From Bacillota bacterium (GTDB lineage: Bacteria; Bacillota; Sulfobacillia; JAJZIM01; JAJZBP01): a stretch of DNA of 6,991 nt. This document shows positions 1 through 6,023 of this stretch, in pieces. The stretch covers positions 1-6,991 of the forward strand of contig JAJZBP010000109.1 in assembly GCA_021798855.1 (NCBI GenBank), given 5' to 3'. Position 1 is the first letter of the stretch; each line of letters opens with the position of its first letter. Position numbers and translations under genes: made by a program. The notes beneath the pieces are model-generated. The model saw nothing but the letters and a program-made list of their open reading frames with translations, searched no databases and had not been told where the DNA came from.

Positions 1-24
1 GTCTTGTCGAGTCGGTTTACAATG

Positions 25-729
25 TTAGCCGATGGGACCAGGTGTCGTAGCCAGGGCAAGTCCCCAACCGGCCAAGAGGATCAGTCCGAAATAGGCGCCG
101 GCCACCTGAAGGCGCATACCCAGGGGGAGGCGGTAGTATTCCGAATGCCGATCTTTCCAAGCCCGTCCCACTTGGACCAGGGACAGGAGCAGAACGATGA
201 TCAGGATGGGCGAACGCCAGATCCACAGGAGATATGTCGCCAATGGGATGCCCACAAACCAGAACCAAACCGAGATGGCACCGGCAATCCTGCCGCCGTC
301 CAAAGGGTAAACGGGAACCAGATTGAAAAGGTTGAGCATGAAGCCGACCTGAGCCAACAGGAGGAGAAACTGCGAGCCTTCGACCCAACCGCCCAAGTAA
401 ACCAGGAAGGAGGCCAGGATTCCGGCCAGCGGGCCGCCGTAGGCCATTTGGGCTTCCCGGTAGACATCCTCCGGTCTTCCCCGCAGGTTGATGACCGCAC
501 CCAAAAAGGGCAGAAATACCGGCAGGCTGACCGGGATGCCCAAATGCCGGGCGGCCAAGTAATGGCCCATCTCGTGAACGAAGAGGAGCAGGATAAATCC
601 GACGGCGAAGGGCCAACCGAAAACCCAGCCGTAGATGAGCAAGGAAAGGACCATGGTCCAAAGCGTGGTCAGTTTCAAGATGACCAAAACAAATTTTAGT
701 TTGGCCAGTGTCACTCCAACCGGAGCCAA
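25..729 (-). CDS. M50 (site-2 type) zinc metalloprotease, N-terminus uncertain
   Basis: This is a polytopic membrane protease of the M50/site-2 family, which cleaves substrates within or near the membrane using zinc. The translation shows HEMGH at residues 52-56 (two zinc-binding His and the catalytic Glu) inside a hydrophobic segment. The second motif, N-x-x-P-x-x-P-L-D-G-G at residues 136-146, supplies the third zinc ligand Asp144. About five to six hydrophobic segments are visible. The TTG at 727-729 is the first conventional start in the open frame but has no ribosome binding site. The frame stays open and protein-like upstream to a TGA at 832-834, reading a Pro-rich stretch and then RWKAFLRW. 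A GTG at 833-835 with AAGGAAGAG just upstream is probably the natural start, but it is one base out of frame. The family is clear; substrate and role are not, although SpoIVFB-like proteases are relatives. The gene is divergent from the UPF0016 gene. Confidence 0.85.
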   Translation of the reverse strand: MAPVGVTLAKLKFVLVILKLTTLWTMVLSLLIYGWVFGWPFAVGFILLLFVHEMGHYLAARHLGIPVSLPVFLPFLGAVINLRGRPEDVYREAQMAYGGPLAGILASFLVYLGGWVEGSQFLLLLAQVGFMLNLFNLVPVYPLDGGRIAGAISVWFWFVGIPLATYLLWIWRSPILIIVLLLSLVQVGRAWKDRHSEYYRLPLGMRLQVAGAYFGLILLAGWGLALATTPGPIG

Positions 730-835
730 CCAGCGCAGGAAAGCTTTCCAGCGGGAAGGTGGGCGGGCGGGTGGATCCGGGGATTCCGGGGCGGAAGGTT
801 GGGTGGGAGATAGGGGATCCTCCGTGGGTGCTCAC

Positions 836-933
836 CTCTTCCTTGGATGATGTAAGTCTTATTCTAAGGTAATCACCAGCTAGTATTCGGCATAGCTATT
901 GCCGATAAAATACGGCGCTTAAGGAGGAAGACC
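836..933. promoter_or_regulatory. Divergent intergenic region with dyad, between protease and UPF0016 genes
   Basis: This gap must carry control signals for both divergent genes. The plus strand has a strong ribosome binding site AAGGAGG at 921-927, six bases before the TTG start at 934. An imperfect dyad lies at 888-904: CGGCA, seven bases, TGCCG, with partly symmetric AT-rich flanks. I found no convincing sigma-A promoter on either strand. No yybP-ykoY manganese riboswitch core is recognisable, although that element often precedes UPF0016 genes. The dyad as a metal-responsive operator is only a guess. Confidence 0.35.
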
Positions 934-1206
934 TTGGATTGGAAAGCGACGCTGGTTACCTTCGGGCTGGTCTTTCTGGCCGAACTGGGCGACAAAACCC
1001 AACTGACAACTTTGCTGATGGCGGCCAAAACAGGTGCCACCGCCGCCGTGTTCATCGGGGCGGCGGCGGCTCTTTGTCTTTCCGCCGGAATGGGCGCGGT
1101 TTTCGGCCAAGCCCTGACCCGTTACGTTCCTCCGGCGTATCTGCAGACCGGATCCGGGGTTGCCTTTGTTCTTTTGGGAATGGTCCTGCTTTTTAAGGGG
1201 GCCTGA
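934..1206 (+). CDS. UPF0016/GDT1 (TMEM165) family protein, half-size, probable Mn2+ exporter
   Basis: This is a 90-residue membrane protein containing one copy of the UPF0016 repeat. The signature E-x-G-D-K-T is at residues 17-22 (ELGDKT), in the first of about three membrane segments. Family members (yeast Gdt1, human TMEM165, Vibrio MneA, Synechocystis Mnx) move Mn2+ or Ca2+ across membranes and normally have two such repeats. Half-size versions in bacteria must dimerise or pair with a second half-size protein. No second copy is visible here, so a homodimer is the simplest reading. The TTG start is favoured by AAGGAGG at 921-927 with six-base spacing; the stop is TGA. It converges on the MFS gene with only 33 bases between, and I see no clear terminator there. 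Mn2+ as substrate is inferred from the family. Confidence 0.85.
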   Translation: MDWKATLVTFGLVFLAELGDKTQLTTLLMAAKTGATAAVFIGAAAALCLSAGMGAVFGQALTRYVPPAYLQTGSGVAFVLLGMVLLFKGA

Positions 1207-1239
1207 TTCCTAAGTCTTTTGTTAAATTCGTTTTTGCTC

Positions 1240-2956
1240 CTATGATTCCTCCTCGTCGTCTTCCGACCTCCTTTGGCCATCCAATTCGTGGATGTAGCGA
1301 GGGCCGCGCAGGAAGGAAAAAACGGCGGCGGCGGCGGACAACCCAACCGCCAAGTAGAAGGCGTTATGCAGGCCGGCTACGAAAGCCGGCGCGATGGCGT
1401 GGGGGAAGAAACCGGTGGAAAGAAGGTTGGCGCGGTTGGCGGTGGAAAGGTGACTGAGGACGTTACCAGGGATCAGGGAACGCATTGGGTTGTATCCAAG
1501 GAAAGCGGCAAAAAGGGCGGCCGTGGGCGGAAGTTGGGCCACCTTTGCGGCGACGGCCGAGGGAATGCCGGAGGAAACCAAGGCGTGGGTCATGAATGCC
1601 GGCAGATCGACGGCCAGAGAAGCGACGAGAATGGAGAAGAAAAAGGACATGCTGATGAGCATACCGGCGTTTAAGAAAGTGGCCCGCATTCCTGAGGCGG
1701 CGCCCCCTGTAGGCGCCTGGCACGGCGTTCATGATCGAAGTGGTGTTTGGGGCGGAGAACATCCCCTGCCCGATTCCAATGAGGAAAAGAATCAGGGCAA
1801 AGGAGAGATAAACGAAGTTGTAGGGCAATATGGCCAGGAGGACGAACCCGATGATGTTGAGCACCATTCCACCGGTGGCGAATTCCCGCGCACCGTACCG
1901 GTCCGAAAGAGCCCCGCGCAAAGGTCCCATCAGCAAAAAACCCAAGGACATGGGAATCAGATAGATTCCGGACCAAAGGGGAGTTTGATCGAAAGAAAAT
2001 CCATGAATGGGAAGCCAGATCCCCTGCAACCAGATGATCAGCATGAACATAAGTCCCCCCCGGGCGATGGCTGCCAGGAAACCGCTCAAGTTGGCCATGG
2101 TGAACATCCGGCTGTTGAAGAGTTCCAAGTGAAACATTGGTTGGGGGATCCGCCCTTCCACGATGAAAAAGACGACGAGCATGGCGGCGCCAACCAGCAG
2201 GCCGGCGACGACCAAGGGATTGCCCCAGCCCATTTTGGCCGTCCCGAAGGGCAGGATGCCCCAGGTGAGGGCGGCCAGGAAAATGGTCAAACCACCGGCG
2301 AAGAGCAGGTTGCCCAATATGTCCAACCGCGCCCGCTCCCGAACGACAACCATTTCTTTAAGCATCAGGTAGGCCCAGACCGTGCCGAAGAGGCCGATCG
2401 GAACGCTGACCAAAAAGACCAGTCGCCAATCCAAGGCGGCCAGGAATCATCCAAGGATCAGGCCAATCAGGGAACCGGCAATGGCCGCAACTTGGTTTAA
2501 ACCCAAAGCCATTCCCCGGTGGTGGGGTGGGAAGGCGTCGGTCAGGATGGCGGCGCTGTTGGCGAAGAGGAAACCGGCTCCGACGGCCTGAACCAAGCGA
2601 AAAACGATGATGGCCAACGTTGCCCGGTTGCCGGTTCCGGGAAGAAAGTAAAGGAGGAGCGAACCGGCGGTGAAAATCAGGAATCCCAGATTGTACATCC
2701 GTACCCTGCCGTACATGTCGGATATCCGTCCGAATGATACCAGAAAGGTCGAGGTCACCACCATGTATCCCAGGAGAACCCACAATAGATAGGCGGTTTC
2801 TCCCGGTGCCAGCGGGTTGACCCGGATGCTGCGAAAAATGGCGGGCAGGGCGATGAGGACGATGGTGCTGTTGATGCTGGCCATCAACAGCACCAGAGTG
2901 GTATTGGATAAGGCGATCCATTTGTAGTTTGGGCCAACGGTTGTTTTTGCTTCCAA
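1240..2956 (-). pseudogene. DHA2-family (EmrB/QacA-like) MFS drug:H+ antiporter, interrupted by a TGA and a frameshift
   Basis: Three consecutive open segments together encode one 14-TM major facilitator of about 570 residues, the usual size for DHA2 multidrug:proton antiporters. The N-terminal part (2956 down to 2447) carries the loop 2-3 motif GRISDMYGR near residues 76-84 and the TM5 antiporter motif C (AGSLIGLILG). It is then cut by TGA at 2447-2449, where relatives have a second Gly before FLAALDWR. The same frame continues through WRLVF...SVPIG to about 1707. There a run of five C (plus strand, 1703-1707) shifts the frame; removing one base restores YRGAASGMRATFLNAG and runs to TAG at 1240-1242. 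The tail is acidic (RRSEDDEEES). The TTG start at 2956 follows AAGGAAGGAG by 13 bases. A drug-efflux role is inferred from the family. Either a pseudogene or sequence errors in a functional gene. Confidence 0.85.
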
Positions 2957-2990
2957 ACGGTTGGGGCAACTCCTTCCTTAGGAAAACGAA

Positions 2991-3026
2991 TAGTTAAATG
3001 GTACAACTGTTTTTGCCAGGAATCAA
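2991..3026 (-). promoter_or_regulatory. Possible promoter of the MFS transporter gene
   Basis: On the minus strand TTGATT (3021-3026) is separated by 17 bases from TACCAT (2998-3003), a moderate sigma-A match. Transcription would begin near 2991, just upstream of the AAGGAAGGAG ribosome binding site at 2970-2979. The -10 element is weak (4 of 6), so this is tentative. Confidence 0.35.
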
Positions 3027-3120
3027 TAGGCCAAGCGACGTAATGAATCTTTATTCAGTCCCTGAAGGGAATGCTCCTGCCCGTGGTGCCGGATGTTCCG
3101 CTGGTCCATCGCTTTTTATC

Positions 3121-3149
3121 TTGACGTGCGTGCCTATAGACGTTAAAAT
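3121..3149 (+). promoter_or_regulatory. Sigma-A promoter for tRNA-Arg and the tadA/tRNA block
   Basis: TTGACG at 3121-3126 and TAAAAT at 3144-3149 are separated by exactly 17 bases, each matching the sigma-A consensus at 5 of 6 positions. Predicted transcription start is near 3156, about 15 bases before the mature 5' end of tRNA-Arg. No terminator is apparent before 4383, so the transcript may extend through tadA, both tRNA-Ser genes and the SRP RNA. Confidence 0.75.
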
Positions 3150-3171
3150 AATTGAGCTTTTTATGGTTCGT

Positions 3172-3250
3172 GCCCCTGTAGCTCAGGCGGATAGAGCGGG
3201 GGTTTCCTAAACCCTGTCTGCCGGGGGTTCGAGTCCTCCCAGGGGCACCA
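3172..3250 (+). tRNA. tRNA-Arg (anticodon CCT)
   Basis: The cloverleaf folds completely. Acceptor GCCCCTG pairs with CAGGGGC (3240-3246), followed by A and an encoded CCA. The D-stem GCTC pairs with GAGC. The anticodon stem GGGGT/ACCCT closes the loop TTCCTAA with anticodon CCT (3206-3208). The T-arm is GGGGG-TTCGAGT-CCTCC. It reads AGG codons. The variable loop is slightly long (seven bases). The gene ends three bases before the first possible tadA ATG. Confidence 0.95.
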
Positions 3251-3253
3251 TTC

Positions 3254-3808
3254 ATGATGGCGATCTTAAAGCGGTGCGAGGAAAATGGGAATTTGGAGCG
3301 GATAACCGACGAAGACCTGGGTTGGATGCGCGTGGCTCTTGCCCAAGGTGAGGTTGCTTTGGAAGAGGGCGAAGTGCCCATCGGGGCGGTGGTCGTCAAA
3401 GAAGGACGGGTTTTGGCGGCGGACCACAACCGAACTGAAGGAGACAGGGATCCCACCGCTCATGCGGAGATTCTGGCCATCCGGGAAGCCGCCGGGGTTT
3501 TGGGCGGGTGGCGATTGTTGGAGACCACCATCTACGTCACGGTGGAGCCATGTCCCATGTGTGTCGGGGCGATCATTCAGGCGCGAATTCCGCGGGTGGT
3601 TTTTGGGGCGGATGATCCGAAGGCAGGAGCGGCCGGATCGCTTTATAATATTCTCCAAGACCGGCGTTTCAACCACCGGGCGGAAGTGGTCGGTGGCATC
3701 ATGGGGAAAGCCAGCGCGGAGCTATTGCGGCGATTTTTCCGCAACCTGCGTGACCGAAGACAGGACGGCGGGAACAGCACCGACAAAGAGACTTGTTCGG
3801 AGGGATGA
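3254..3808 (+). CDS. tadA: tRNA-specific adenosine deaminase TadA
   Basis: TadA is a cytoplasmic zinc enzyme that deaminates A34 of tRNA-Arg(ACG) to inosine so that one tRNA reads CGU, CGC and CGA. Both active-site motifs are present: HAE at residues 70-72 (zinc ligand His70, proton shuttle Glu72) and PCPMC at 99-103 (zinc ligands Cys100 and Cys103). FNHRAEVVGGI follows, as in other TadA proteins. The start is uncertain. ATG 3254 lies three bases after tRNA-Arg with only a weak AGGGG ahead, inside the tRNA. A downstream in-frame TTG at 3293, preceded by GAGG at 3278-3281, would give 171 residues beginning LERITDEDLGWM, closer to the length of known TadA proteins. The TGA stop (3806-3808) lies inside the following tRNA-Ser gene. 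Neighbours are tRNA genes and the SRP RNA, so it sits in a translation-related block. Confidence 0.95.
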   Translation: MMAILKRCEENGNLERITDEDLGWMRVALAQGEVALEEGEVPIGAVVVKEGRVLAADHNRTEGDRDPTAHAEILAIREAAGVLGGWRLLETTIYVTVEPCPMCVGAIIQARIPRVVFGADDPKAGAAGSLYNILQDRRFNHRAEVVGGIMGKASAELLRRFFRNLRDRRQDGGNSTDKETCSEG

Positions 3809-3891
3809 CAGAGCGGTTGAATGTGCCCGACTCGAAATCGGGTAGGCGGGTCGTACCTGCCTCGTGGGTTCGAATCCCACTCCCTCCGCCA
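3799..3891 (+). tRNA. tRNA-Ser (anticodon CGA)
   Basis: Class II tRNA with a long variable arm. Acceptor GGAGGGA pairs with TCCCTCC (3881-3887), followed by discriminator G and encoded CCA. The anticodon stem CCCGA/TCGGG closes the loop CTCGAAA, giving CGA, which reads UCG. The T-arm is GTGGG-TTCGAAT-CCCAC. The first ten bases overlap the 3' end of tadA. I find no separate promoter within the end of tadA and no terminator after the gene, so it probably depends on read-through transcription. Confidence 0.95.
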
Positions 3892-3898
3892 TAATAAA

Positions 3899-3927
3899 TT
3901 GCGTTGAAAGCCAAGATCCGCTATAAT
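3899..3927 (+). promoter_or_regulatory. Internal promoter for tRNA-Ser(GGA) and SRP RNA
   Basis: TTGCGT at 3899-3904 and a perfect TATAAT at 3922-3927 are 17 bases apart. The predicted transcription start near 3934 coincides with the base of a 10-bp hairpin at 3935-3959. This could supply stable RNA independently of tadA transcription. Confidence 0.65.
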
Positions 3928-3934
3928 AATCGAA

Positions 3935-3959
3935 TCGGACTTAGGGCGACTGAGTCCGA
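3935..3959 (+). other. 10-bp hairpin occupying the tRNA-Ser(GGA) 5' leader
   Basis: TCGGACTTAG (3935-3944) and CTGAGTCCGA (3950-3959) pair over ten positions with one G-U, closing a five-base loop GGCGA. The structure begins at the predicted transcription start and ends six bases before the mature tRNA 5' end at 3966. There is no U-run after it, so it is not an ordinary terminator. Confidence 0.6.
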
Positions 3960-3965
3960 ACTGGA

Positions 3966-4058
3966 GGAGAGGTGCCCGAGCGGTTGAAGGGGCGCGCCTG
4001 GAAAGCGCGTAGGTGGGCTAAACCTGCCTCGTGGGTTCAAATCCCACCCTCTCCGCCA
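3966..4058 (+). tRNA. tRNA-Ser (anticodon GGA)
   Basis: Class II tRNA. Acceptor GGAGAGG pairs with CCTCTCC (4048-4054), followed by G and encoded CCA. The anticodon stem CGCGC/GCGCG closes loop CTGGAAA with anticodon GGA, reading UCC and UCU. A long variable arm and T-arm GTGGG-TTCAAAT-CCCAC complete the fold. Only 37 bases separate it from the SRP RNA, with no visible promoter or terminator between, so the two are probably cotranscribed. Confidence 0.95.
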
Positions 4059-4095
4059 CTAAGCACAAATGTGGCTGACGGAGAGAACACGAAGT

Positions 4096-4367
4096 TTGGT
4101 CGCGCTAGACGGGGAGTTAGCGGTGCCCTGTACCCGCAATCCGCTACAGCGGGGTCGAATTCCTGCCGGAGACCGGGTTCTGCGGGTTTGGTCGTAAGGT
4201 TGGGGGCGATGAGGGTCGGGTCCGGCGCGGTGGAAGCCCGTGAACCCCGTCAGGCCCGGAAGGGAGCAGCGGTAAGCGGTGACTTTCAGGCGCCGCCGGG
4301 AATCCTGAACCGAGCCACCACCGCGGTGCCACCGGAAAATCCCGGCCGAAGGCAGGTGCGCGGCCAA
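4096..4367 (+). ncRNA. ffs: Signal recognition particle RNA, large Bacillus type (scRNA)
   Basis: This is the RNA scaffold of the signal recognition particle; it binds Ffh and helps target membrane proteins to the translocon. The S-domain core is unmistakable at about 4240-4275: GTGAACCCCGTCAGG, then CCCGGAAGGGAGCAGCGG with the GGAA tetraloop at 4258-4261. The 5' part from about 4105 (GCTAGACGGGGAGTTAGC, then GGTGCCCTGTACCCGC) matches the Alu domain of Bacillus/Clostridium-type SRP RNAs, which the short E. coli 4.5S RNA lacks. The ends are set by pairing of TTGGTCGCGC (4096-4105) with GCGCGGCCAA (4358-4367), giving about 272 bases, the usual length for this type. A terminator follows 15 bases later. 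Confidence 0.93.
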
Positions 4368-4382
4368 TAAATTTTATTTCAG

Positions 4383-4410
4383 ACGGAGGACGGCCCTCCG
4401 TTATTTTTTT
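4383..4410 (+). terminator. Intrinsic terminator after the SRP RNA
   Basis: ACGGAGG (4383-4389) pairs with CCTCCGT (4395-4401) around a five-base loop, followed by TATTTTTTT. This is a textbook rho-independent terminator that separates the tRNA/SRP RNA unit from amt. Confidence 0.92.
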
Positions 4411-4433
4411 GCGAAAAAACCCGCAGAAGCATC

Positions 4434-4485
4434 TTGAAAATGACGCAAAGCTGCCATATAATTGACAAGATGACTTGGGAAGGAG
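4434..4485 (+). promoter_or_regulatory. amt promoter, operator-like dyad and ribosome binding site
   Basis: TTGAAA (4434-4439), a 17-base spacer and TATAAT (4457-4462) form a near-perfect sigma-A promoter, with transcription starting near 4469. The -10 box is flanked by a dyad, TGCCA (4452-4456) and TGACA (4463-4467), resembling GlnR/TnrA half-sites (TGTNA-N7-TNACA) but with a six-base centre and one mismatch. AAGGAG at 4480-4485 is placed eight bases before TTG 4494. The 5' untranslated leader would be only about 25 bases. Confidence 0.75.
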
Positions 4486-4493
4486 CGGGAGTT

Positions 4494-5804
4494 TTGGGGA
4501 GTCTGATCATCAGCCTGAACACGGTCTGGGTATTATTGACGGGCGCGATGGTGTTTTTGATGGAGGGCGGATTTGCCGCATTGGAAGCCGGCTTCGTCCG
4601 GAGCAAAAACGCCATGAACGTGGTTATGAAGGTCTTTATGGATTCCTCCTTGGGTATCCTCGGTTTTTTCCTGGTTGGCTTCGCCGTGATGTTTGGTCCG
4701 AATTGGATGGGAATTCTCGGTACAGGCGGATTTGCTCTAAGGGGGGTGAGTTTCCTATCCGGCCTGCCTCCTTGGGCTCTTTGGTTTTTCGAGGCCGGAT
4801 TCGCCATCGCCATGGTTTCCATCGTTTCGGGGGCGGTGGCCGAGCGGATGCGTTTTTCGCCCTACATGGTCTTTGCTTTCCTGGGAACCGCCTTGATCTA
4901 CCCCGTGGCCGGTCACTGGGTCTGGGGACCTGGGGGATGGCTGGGGGCGCTTGGGATGCGGGACTACGCCGGTTCGGCGGTGGTTCACGCCGCCGGGGGA
5001 GCCGCAGCCCTGGCCGCGATCATCCTTTTGGGGCCGCGGAGGGGCAAGTACAACGCCGACGGTTCCGCGAACGTCCTGCCGGCCAGCAACCTGCCGTTGG
5101 CGGCAGCGGGAGCCTTCATTCTCTGGTTCGGATGGTTTGGTTTCAACGCCGGCAGTTCCCTGGCGGCGACAAATTCCGACATTTCCCTGGTCGCCGCCAA
5201 CACCCTTATAGCGTCGGCGGTCGGAGGGGTTCTCGGTACCCTTTGGACCATGCTTAAGTATAAAAAGGCAGACCCCAGCATGACGATCAACGGGGTGCTG
5301 GCTGGGTTGGTGGCCGTAACTGCACCGTGTGCCTACGTCAGTCCGGCCGGCGCGGCCGCCATCGGACTGGTGGCCGGGGTGTTGGTGGTTGAGGCGGTGG
5401 GTTGGGTTGATCGGGCGCACTTGGACGACCCGGTGGGAGCGGTGGCCGTGCATGGGTTTGGGGGTGCCTTCGGCACTCTTTCGGTGGGGCTTTTTGCGAT
5501 CAAGGGTGGCTTGTTCTACGGAGGTGGATTACACTCGCTCCTGATCCAGGCCTTGGGCTTGGTTTGCGTCGCCGGCTGGTCATTTGTGGCGACCTATGGC
5601 CTTTTTTATCTCCTAAAGCGAACCGTGGGCATACGTGTATCGGCCGACGAGGAGGACCAAGGATTGGACATCGGGGAACACGGTGTTCCCGCCTACGCCC
5701 ACGGATGGACCGAGCCAAACGTTTTCCCCTCGGACCTATCGCAGGGGTACCCCCAAGTGGTGCGACACGCGGTCACGGCCACCGACGCGGCGGAAGGAGG
5801 GTAA
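4494..5804 (+). CDS. amt: Ammonium channel/transporter (Amt family)
   Basis: This is a trimeric inner-membrane channel that admits ammonium, typically when nitrogen is scarce. From TTG 4494 it is 436 residues with about 11 membrane segments. Family landmarks are present: GGFAALEAGF (25-34), SIVSGAVAER (109-118), Asp157 at the recruitment site (RDYAGS), the pore twin histidines His165 (VVHAAGG) and His320 (VHGFGG), and FGWFGFNAGS (212-221). The cytoplasmic tail has the usual GLDIGEHG stretch. The frame is open upstream to 4434, but those codons overlap the -35 and -10 boxes, so the TTG with AAGGAG eight bases ahead is the better start. A terminator upstream makes it its own transcription unit. 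A P-II gene lies about 580 bases downstream on the other strand and is the expected regulatory partner. Confidence 0.93.
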   Translation: MGSLIISLNTVWVLLTGAMVFLMEGGFAALEAGFVRSKNAMNVVMKVFMDSSLGILGFFLVGFAVMFGPNWMGILGTGGFALRGVSFLSGLPPWALWFFEAGFAIAMVSIVSGAVAERMRFSPYMVFAFLGTALIYPVAGHWVWGPGGWLGALGMRDYAGSAVVHAAGGAAALAAIILLGPRRGKYNADGSANVLPASNLPLAAAGAFILWFGWFGFNAGSSLAATNSDISLVAANTLIASAVGGVLGTLWTMLKYKKADPSMTINGVLAGLVAVTAPCAYVSPAGAAAIGLVAGVLVVEAVGWVDRAHLDDPVGAVAVHGFGGAFGTLSVGLFAIKGGLFYGGGLHSLLIQALGLVCVAGWSFVATYGLFYLLKRTVGIRVSADEEDQGLDIGEHGVPAYAHGWTEPNVFPSDLSQGYPQVVRHAVTATDAAEGG

Positions 5805-5820
5805 TTATCGGCTGAACCCG

Positions 5821-5940
5821 GTGGGATGCCGCGATGGTTCCTGTCGGGTGGCTGCGTTGGCTGTGCTCGGAACATTGTTGGGCAATTACCTTTTCATAAT
5901 TACGTTCATCGGGGAGCAGAAGGAAGCTATCCACACTTAA
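5821..5940 (+). CDS. Possible tiny single-span membrane protein downstream of amt
   Basis: This is a speculative ORF of 39 codons. From GTG 5821 it reads a short Cys-containing start (GCRDGSC), then a 21-residue hydrophobic stretch (VAALAVLGTLLG, then NYLFIITFI) and a polar end GEQKEAIHT, stop TAA. An AAGGAGG at 5794-5800, in the last codons of amt, lies 20 bases from GTG 5821 and 11 bases from an in-frame CTG at 5812, so initiation is uncertain. The hydrophobic stretch is the main argument that it is coding. The stop lies inside the loop of the inverted repeat at 5918-5958. I recognise no family. Confidence 0.25.
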   Translation: MGCRDGSCRVAALAVLGTLLGNYLFIITFIGEQKEAIHT

Positions 5941-5958
5941 AGCGGACGGCTTCCTTCT
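5918..5958. repeat. Perfect 10-bp inverted repeat after amt, possible terminator
   Basis: AGAAGGAAGC (5918-5927) and GCTTCCTTCT (5949-5958) are exact reverse complements separated by 21 bases. No clean T-run follows on either strand; CAGTTCATTTAG comes next on the plus strand. It could end amt transcription or stabilise its 3' end, or be a protein-binding dyad. The rest of 5805-6098 is AT-rich from about 5960 and otherwise shows only the possible tiny ORF and the promoter candidates described separately. Confidence 0.5.
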
Positions 5959-6023
5959 CAGTTCATTTAGAAAAAAAATTTCCGAGGAGATTGCAGAAAG
6001 GAAAAAGTTTTTAGGTTTATTTA

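Noticed and set aside
4..699. Long plus-strand open frame opposite the M50 protease
   Set aside because: Antisense shadow of a clearly conserved protease. Its product is polar, Gln/Gly-rich and shows no family features.
17..835. Minus-strand frame starting at GTG 835 as the protease
   Set aside because: It has the good ribosome binding site but reads a shadow frame of the protease without HExxH; only its start region seems to belong to the real gene.
841..920. yybP-ykoY manganese riboswitch before the UPF0016 gene
   Set aside because: The conserved core sequences are not recognisable and the gap is too short for a typical element plus expression platform.
2447..2449. TGA as a recoded sense codon (Gly or selenocysteine)
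   Set aside because: Other genes here end at TGA, no reason for selenocysteine exists in this transporter position, and a nearby frameshift suggests decay or error.
1490..2500. Plus-strand open frame of 336 codons opposite the MFS gene
   Set aside because: Antisense shadow caused by codon bias; the minus strand encodes recognisable transporter motifs throughout.
3059..3070. Short palindrome TCCCTGAAGGGA upstream of the tRNA-Arg promoter
   Set aside because: Too short to separate from chance, with no adjacent T-run or known operator match.
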